A stretch of 64,000 nucleotides of DNA from Neoscytalidium dimidiatum (taxonomy: Eukaryota; Ascomycota; Dothideomycetes; Botryosphaeriales; Botryosphaeriaceae), in assembly GCA_037367355.1 (NCBI GenBank), contig CM074695.1, positions 4,278,001 to 4,342,000 on the forward strand, read 5' to 3'. The notes beneath the pieces were generated by a model. That model searched no databases. It was not told where the DNA came from and saw only the letters and a list, made by a program, of their open reading frames with translations. The position numbers were made by a program, and so were the translations under genes. Below, piece after piece: positions 57,776 to 64,000 of this stretch (within the stretch, counting starts at the first letter, position 1; each line of letters starts with the position of its first letter).

Positions 57776-59227
57776 CTACTCGTCATCAGCTTCCTCCACA
57801 CTTGCCTGCATCCGCTGGCGGGCCTCTCCTGTCGGTGGTGCAACACCAGTGGCAGCAGGAGCACTATCAACAGGCGCCTCTGGAGCAGCGGCGGGAGCTT
57901 CTTCAGCGGATGCTGCTGGTGCAGGCGGAGCGGTGGCTGGAGTGGGTCCGTGTGCATGGTTGTGATTGTGATTGTGTGGGTGGGCATGGTTATGAGCCCC
58001 GTCCTCCTTGGCTTTCTTCTTCGCTGCCCTTTCCGCTTTCTTTTGCTTCTTAGCTTCCTTTGCCCTCCGTTTGTCTTCCTCCGTCTGGTAGGGGCGAGTC
58101 AGCACAGTATTAGATGAGTTGTAGATAGTGGGTCAGGATATTAAACGTAGGGAGCAGTGATGACTGGCTTACCTCCTGCCAAGCCCACACGGGCCTAAAC
58201 GAATCAAAGAACCCAACATCCTCGAAGAGATTCGGGTACAACCAAAGACCGGGTGGGACAATGAAGACAGTAATGCAGAACAGGATCAAACGGAAGATTG
58301 CCATGGCGAAGAAAAGACCGATCAGGCCGAGCATGCCCATGCTGAGATACCAGACACCTTGACGCATGACGAGAGGCCACAGCGGGAACATCACGACTGC
58401 GAAGACGGCCACCAGAGCGAGAAGGGCATAGAGCTTCTGCTTCCACTGCGATCCTTCGTAAAGCCATACGTAATGAGAGTCATCATCCGCGTTCTGCTGT
58501 TGTTCCACACGGACTGTCCAGAGACCCTTCACTCGCTTCTTTTTACCATGACCGTGGCCCTCGTGTGGGTCGTATTTGGAGACTCGGAGAGCGAGAAGGG
58601 AGAGGGGTAGAAGTTTGAAAGCATTTTCGGCGGAGGCGCGGTCTGTGACTGCTGGGAGCAAAGGATTTTTCGCGCGTGCTTTCTGGTAAGCCTCGGAATG
58701 GAGAGCACGGATAGCTCGTTTGACTGATTATTTAGTTAATTTTGGCCAGAGAAAGAAAACCGTCTCGGGATTGATTACCCACCTCTGAACATGTCCTTGC
58801 GTTTTTCATTGAAGATGCAAGTACGAGGTTTGAGATCCTGGCTTCTAAGGAAGTTCGCGACGGCGAGTGCTTGCGGAGTTGGAGGGCCGGGCTGGACAGG
58901 CTGAGCCCCGGGGGGCATAGGGCGCGGTTGTCCTGGCTGAGGCGGTTGGCCACCCTGCTGAGCTTGTTGTTGGGCCGCCTGTTGCTGCATCATCTGTTGC
59001 TGGCGCATAGCTTGCGCCTTCAGCTGCTCAACGTACTGCGGCACGGTCATCCCGTGCTTTTGAGCCTCCGCAGCGAGCTGGCGTTGCATGAACTGAATCT
59101 GTTCTGGGGTAGGCTGCTGTCCGGGACGGAGTGGAGGGGGCATAGGACCACCAGGACCAGGCATCGGACCGGGCATTGGTTGTCCAGCCTGCGGTCCTGC
59201 CGAACCCTGGGTTGGCGGCGTGGCCAT
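57776..59227 (-). CDS. sec62: ER translocation protein Sec62
   Basis: Subunit of the Sec61/Sec62/Sec63 post-translational protein import machinery in the ER membrane. Exons 59227-58783, 58723-58173 and 58084-57776, 434 aa, phases 1 and 0. The N-terminal 125 residues are Pro/Gln/Met-rich. The cytosolic Sec62 domain follows (about 125-245): ALAVANFLRSQDLKPRTCIFN, FRVKRAIRALHSEAY and a Lys-rich RVKGLWTVRVEQ. Two membrane hairpin spans (about 247-270 and 275-310) lead to the conserved PPGLWLYPNLFEDVGFFDSF. The C-terminal tail begins Lys-rich (AKKQKKAERAAKKKAK), then holds a His/Asn run (about 363-378) and ends acidic. Divergent from the uL11 gene. Confidence 0.96.
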
Positions 59228-59578
59228 TGTCGGCGGCGAAACTTCTACGGTGACGGTGGACGAGTGAAAGGGGTGGGAACAGAGTTGCAGACGAGCAGTG
59301 CAGCTTCGGGAGCCTAAGCAAGCACGCTTCCTGAGCGAGGCGGTTGCACGGGGAGGTAACGTCGCGGTTGCGCAGTTTGGTTAAAGACACATCGCATCAC
59401 CGCGAGCGGGCGGTCATGGTGTTCGCCGCAGCCGCTAGCGCGCCAAGCCGGCTGGCGCCAAGACCCCACAACCTAACCGAGAAGCACTTTTACTTCGATA
59501 TCGCACCGCAACTTTTCCTCCGCACCCGCGACATCTTCGACCTCACCGAAAGAGACAGACTACCTTACAGCACTAGCC
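59228..59578. promoter_or_regulatory. Compact bidirectional spacer, Sec62 / uL11
   Basis: 351 bp between opposite start codons. Contains an ACAACCTAACC stretch near 59468-59478. It must carry a strong ribosomal-protein promoter on one side. Confidence 0.6.
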
Positions 59579-60250
59579 ATGCCGTAAGTATCGTCCTTTC
59601 GGGCTCTGGCTACCACGTCATGGCTAATGCCCGCGCGCTCGCAGTCCCAAGTTCGATCCCAATGAGGTCAAGATTATCCACCTGAGGGCCACGGGTGGTG
59701 AGGTTGGTGCCTCGTCTGCCCTCGCCCCCAAGATCGGTCCTCTTGGTCTGTCGCCCAAGAAGGTTGGTGAAGATATCGCCAAGGCCACGTAAGTACTTCT
59801 TCTCACGAGCAGATGCGATGAGCGAGACGCTAATGGACACCTAATTGCAGTGGTGACTGGAAGGGTCTCCGCGTTACGGTCCGCCTCACCATCCAGAACC
59901 GTCAGGCCGCCGTCTCGGTTGTTCCCTCCGCTTCGTCCCTTGTCATCAAGGCTCTCAAGGAGCCCCCGCGTGACCGCAAGAAGGAGAAGAACATCAAGCA
60001 CACGAAGTCCATCCCTCTGGACGAGATCATTGAGATCGCCCGCACCATGAGGTTCAAGTCCATGGCTAAGAGCCTTGAGGGTACTGTCAAGGAGATCCTC
60101 GGCACCGCTTTCTCCACTGGCTGCCAGGTTGATGGTCGCTCGCCCAAGGACGTCTCTGACGACATTGCGGCTGGCGAGATTGAAAGTAAGTTCGATTGAA
60201 TAGCCCGCAGCCTAGTCCGGAGCTAATAGTATCCAGTTCCTGAGGAATAG
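59579..60250 (+). CDS. rpl12: 60S ribosomal protein uL11 (L12)
   Basis: 165-aa protein of the GTPase-associated centre at the base of the ribosomal stalk; binds 25S rRNA. Four exons: 59579-59583 (only 5 coding nt, ATGCC), 59645-59788, 59851-60185 and 60237-60250 (14 nt, ending in the TAG stop). The joined frame gives [11 protein letters not shown], then [20 protein letters not shown], then the C-terminal RNA-binding domain ([15 protein letters not shown]) and an IPEE end. Length and sequence match fungal uL11 across the whole protein, which validates both tiny terminal exons. Introns are 50-62 nt. Confidence 0.97.
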
Positions 60251-61568
60251 ATACCCACAAAAGCAAAAATCTCAATCATTTTAACGTCGTGCGCATAATG
60301 GTCTGCGGTAACGATGGTTATGTTATTGGGCGATAGGGAAATCAAAATTCAATCCCGCCGAGGATCGGGATCGTCTCGGGACCGAGTCCGAACTGTGCCC
60401 CAGCGTTTTCAGTGATTTGTTGATCACCTTGCCAACACTCTGGCCCATACTTTCTCATCCATGGGATTGGCCTATTTTGGTGCAAGGAAGAGAAAAGTGA
60501 CCTATACTCACCGCGACACCGAGCTCTTCGGGGCTGTGGGTGCAGCGGTCCATCTTCTGGTCTACACGCCATTTTGTTCTTGTGCTGCCCCTGAGATAGC
60601 CTCGATATTGTATGTCAAATGTGCAGAACGGAAATTGCCGTCATTTTGCAGAACTATTGATCCTGCCGGCGCATGTGCACTATATACGAGAAATATGCGG
60701 TATGGAGATACCTCCGTGGGACTGAGAAGCATGTACCTCGGGAAGATGAAGCGTTCTGTGGCGGAGCGCCCGCAGCTTGAAGACTTCTCGCGACCCTGAT
60801 TCGTACGCGTTGTAATATGGTGCTGACGCATGACGCACAGCGGCGCGGCAGCAAGAATTCAGTGTCTGAGTAGAAGCTGTACGAAGTCATGAGATGCTTC
60901 GCCGGTAACTAGCCGTGTCGATCGGATCCACCTGACGGGCGACCATCAAACGCCGGCCTATAGCTACGTGTGCGCAGCGGGCTGAGAAGATGCAGGCAGA
61001 GTCAGAAGGAGAGCAAGACCCAGTCAAACCCTGGGATAGGCGAGAAGCGGCGAGATTTAAGTGCGCCAGCCTAGTCAGTCGGTGTGGAGGAGGGCGGTGT
61101 TCGGAGGCCCTGGTTGGCATATAAAGGTGCAACTACCGCTGCGTGAGAAATGGCAGCGCCAACCACGGGGCCGGCCGGTTGGAGACAGGCTATAATAAGC
61201 ATCGTGCATAAAGTGCGCACACGCCTGCAGTGCACGGCAAGCAGCGGCACAGCGCTGTAAGGCTGTCGGACAAAAGCTGCGCGCCAGGCAGCCGTGTGGC
61301 AGCACAAGGATGCTTTTTCCTCGCTGAACAAGCCTTTCTGTTTTCTGAACCAGCGAAGTAGCGGCGAGCGTTTCAACGGCGCTCGTCGCAGCAGCAGAAG
61401 ACGGGGCCAAGGACTCGGCGGGCCATGCGGAGGATGTCGTGCAGGCGGGCTCCTTACACCTTACATAGAGGCACTGGGGCCCTGCGGCCCCGGCGCCGTG
61501 TGGCACAGGCGGCATCAAGTGAGCTTTACTCGATGCATGCGCTCAATAAAGGCGGGCGGCAACGGAGC

Positions 61569-61610
61569 GGCGACAGGCGACAGGCGCCAGGCAACAGGCG
61601 ACGGGGCGAC
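61569..61610. repeat. Heptamer array, six units of GGCGACA
   Basis: Units GGCGACA x2, GGCGCCA, GGCAACA, GGCGACG, GGGCGAC in exact 7-bp register. Confidence 0.9.
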
Positions 61611-61770
61611 GCATGCAGCAGTTGCGGGCTGCAGGCTGCGGGCTGCGCGATCTGAGGCTCTCGCCGTGGGCCACACTGCACGCTGCAGTGGTGGCGCCCG
61701 GGGCGCGCGCGGCGTGGAGGCGTGCGTTTGGCTTGGGGCGTCTGGCGCAGCGCTGTGATGCTGGTGCAGC

Positions 61771-61805
61771 AGCGAGCAGCGAGCTCAGCGCTCAGCGCTC
61801 AGCGA
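61771..61805. repeat. Heptamer cluster AGCGAGC x2 / TCAGCGC x3
   Basis: Two AGCGAGC units followed directly by TCAGCGC x2 and TCAGCGA, five 7-bp units in register. Confidence 0.9.
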
Positions 61806-63083
61806 TTCGATTCGCGCGACAGAAGGTCCAGCAGCTTCCATGCTACGCGTGTCCTGAGTCAGCCGTGCGGCCCACTCCGTGCCATCCGAAACCCAGGCGC
61901 GCAGGGATAGAAGCTGCTTCTCCACACTCTCTGGCGTCGCCGTGGGACCAGAGGCCAACGGCGGCCGATCGCTTCCTTCAGAATGGCGTGTTGGCAGGGT
62001 TCTGCGGACGCCACAAGTGATCAGATAAAAAGCACTGCAGCGACGCCGTACGGCGCGCGTCTGGGCGCTCTCGGCGCAGGCTCATATTCCCAGCCCGGCA
62101 GCCCTCCACGCTACACGCATGAGCACGCCAAGTTCTCACCCAGCCTTGCCTTCTTCATCCACCCACGCCGCCCGCGCTGCAGCCACCCTCACCAGCACGC
62201 TTCACCTCCCCCCCAGAGCGCGCCTGCGCTGTCGCCGTCGTCCATCCGTCCTCTGGAGTTGAAGCTGAAGCCGAAGCTGAACCCAAAGCTGCGCTGCCTG
62301 AACGAAGCTCCCAGTGCGCTGCTGCGCCCGCCCGCGCACCAGCTGCGCTCGCCCGCGCCGCCGTCACCACTGTGTCACCGGCCTGGATGCTGCCAGCCGC
62401 CGCGTCAGTAGAGCGCAAGTCAGGCTCCCACCGCGCGCCGGTCGCAACGCGCTGCCCGGCTGGTAACGTCTCCTGCTCAGCTCTGTCAGCGTCAGCTTAT
62501 CTGTAGACTCTCTGCCTGTCGACTCGCTGCCCAGCCCCGGTACGGCGCGCGCTGCTGAGTGATCCATTCCCGTCCTCGCAGGCGTGCGTCGTCAGACAGC
62601 TGGCCAGCCAAAGCCTGCCGCTCCCTTGCATCACCATCCGCATAACATCAACTTCTGAGACCTATCTTGACGCTTTGTCTACTACACCGCCGGCATACCA
62701 CTGCCCTCCGTCGCTCTCTGCCTTTCCCCTCGCTCCCTACTGCTGAACGAGTCGCCCTGCTCTTGCGACCAGCGCCTGCACCAACCGGCCGCGCGCCCGT
62801 ATCAAATCTACCGAAACGACCGCCGGAGTCTCTGCTGGTACCCGCCAGTGGAGAGGGCCGGACGCCACCACAACGAACGCGCCATACACGACATGTCATG
62901 CGTAGGCGGCGGGACGACATCTCTACGCAAAGGCATAGGCACAGCCGGTCTTCTTAGACTGCCTATATGATTAAAGGCCCTTTAGCGTTAATCTTATCTT
63001 CTCCCGGGCCTTAACACGTCGGCGGCCCTCCTCCATAGTCGACGTACTTTTTTTTCAGCGCTTGTACCAGTAGCTCTATAGAG

Positions 63084-64000
63084 ATGACGACGATACGACA
63101 ATACCCCCCGCAACCCCAGGCCCCAGCGCACCCGTTTGGCCGTAATCCAACGTATGCGAATTACAACTCACTCCCAACCACGCCCCGTATAGGACCCTTC
63201 CCCGACAAGGTGTCCCGAGATCGCCTCCTACAGCTGCCCCAGCAATACGCTCACCCGCTTCAAAGGACAAATTCTTATCCCCTTCGTGGTGCCTCGAAGG
63301 ACGGCCAGGCTAAATCAGAGCGATCGGAAAACATGCTTCGCCGGAAAACCCCAAACGGCATCATTCCTGAGGCTTATGATGGTAGCGCCTCGGAAAAGCC
63401 CCATGCTATGAAGCACATTTTACTTCCTGTTACGACGGCCGATGGTGCGGTGCAACAGCCGACCATTCCGTATGGCCACACGCAGGAACTTCCTCTCCGC
63501 ACACCTGGCATGATGCAACAGGGTTCACACAGCCAGGTTCAGCAGCAATTGCTGCCGGGTGATAATTGGGATCTCAATCAGTTTAGCTTTGATCCTCCAA
63601 ACGTGAGTCGGAAGCGAGGCCAGCAGCAGTTTCCTCAGATTGATTCGATGCTGAACCAGGTGCCAACACCTCAACAGCAGTTACAGTATCTGCAGCTGGG
63701 TCAACAGTATGGGGTTGCATTGCAACCACCCCTGCAAGCTCCCCTGGGACCCACCGTGTCAAATGAAACAGGTCTTTACGGTCCTTACTGGCCAGATGGC
63801 ACCTACGTTCCGTATCGTCCAGCGGCTGTAAGGGACCCTCGTTTTAACACAGCCGCGCTGTCTACGTGGAACCATCAGCAATCTAGTTTCAGCAATCGGA
63901 TGAACGGCAATTGGCCGCCCCTTGGTAACCTGTCTCTGGAGAACTCCAATTGGAAAGCTCAACAACAATCTCAGCTTGGCCACTCCCTCACTCCGGGCGC
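63084..64000 (+). CDS. Gln/Pro-rich protein, 5' part, open to window end
   Basis: A reading frame from ATG at 63084 stays open for 305 codons to the last base without a stop, so the gene continues beyond the window. It begins MTTIRQYPPQPQAPAHPFGR. A distinctive conserved-looking block lies at about 93-130: ENMLRRKTPNGIIPEAYDGS followed by HAMKHILLP. I associate this R-K-T-P-N-G ... Y-D-G ... K-H-I block with uncharacterised ascomycete proteins, without a known function. The rest is rich in Gln, Pro and Asn (about 150-300), suggesting disorder as in transcriptional or RNA-binding regulators. No membrane segment. An in-frame TAG lies four codons before the ATG, supporting this start. A later GTGAGT near 63603 could be an intron donor, but the frame reads through. 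Confidence 0.75.
   Translation, partial: MTTIRQYPPQPQAPAHPFGRNPTYANYNSLPTTPRIGPFPDKVSRDRLLQLPQQYAHPLQRTNSYPLRGASKDGQAKSERSENMLRRKTPNGIIPEAYDGSASEKPHAMKHILLPVTTADGAVQQPTIPYGHTQELPLRTPGMMQQGSHSQVQQQLLPGDNWDLNQFSFDPPNVSRKRGQQQFPQIDSMLNQVPTPQQQLQYLQLGQQYGVALQPPLQAPLGPTVSNETGLYGPYWPDGTYVPYRPAAVRDPRFNTAALSTWNHQQSSFSNRMNGNWPPLGNLSLENSNWKAQQQSQLGHSLTPG

Larger units (their letters stand above)
60251..63083. other. 2.8-kb intergenic region upstream of last gene
   Basis: No supported gene. 61,000-62,500 is strongly GC-rich and carries two heptamer clusters (separate entries). 62,500-63,080 is probably leader of the gene at 63084. A 112-residue frame at 60461-60799 has no recognisable feature. Confidence 0.5.

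Overview
This is a window of filamentous ascomycete nuclear DNA. The evidence is the gene structure (introns mostly 48-100 nt with GTRNGT donors), the gene repertoire (class V and class VII chitin synthases with myosin-like heads, mL44, Sec62, uL11, a Mak32-like kinase) and long GC-rich intergenic spacers. A dothideomycete is my best guess, from codon style and protein flavour; no taxonomic marker is present. I reconstructed seventeen protein-coding genes, two of them cut by the window edges. I recognised no tRNA, rRNA, CRISPR array or transposon open reading frame.

Layout. 1-3294: a cytochrome P450 (running off the left edge) and a salicylate-hydroxylase-like FAD monooxygenase, both on the minus strand; possibly the edge of a small oxidative catabolic or metabolite cluster. 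7246-13613: two divergent pairs, CAP/Srv2 (-) with a Mak32-like PfkB kinase (+), and an 85-aa single-span protein (-) with mitoribosomal mL44 (+). 15033-20134: translation factor eIF5B, then a Cys-rich single-pass membrane protein. 21948-34780: a head-to-head class V / class VII chitin synthase pair sharing a 1.64-kb spacer. 40341-41674: a GDSL/SGNH esterase flanked by two gene-poor stretches of more than 5 kb. 47403-54425: a mitochondrial PDK-type kinase (-), a PH-domain low-complexity protein (-), and a divergent coiled-coil protein (+). 57776-60250: Sec62 (-) and ribosomal protein uL11 (+) divergent from a 351-bp spacer. 63084-64000: the 5' part of an unrecognised Gln/Pro-rich protein, open to the window end.

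How the genes work together. Most are housekeeping functions of growth: cell-wall chitin deposition (the two chitin synthases), actin dynamics (CAP), cytosolic and mitochondrial translation (eIF5B, uL11, mL44), secretory entry (Sec62) and mitochondrial carbon flux (PDK). Five gene pairs are divergent with shared 5' spacers, so bidirectional promoters are a theme. The most striking non-genic signal is repeated, independent 7-bp tandem arrays (plus some 6-, 10- and 11-bp ones) in intergenic DNA, mostly upstream of genes. Coordinates and splice sites come from reading the sequence by eye; exon joins were checked for frame, but transcripts were not available.
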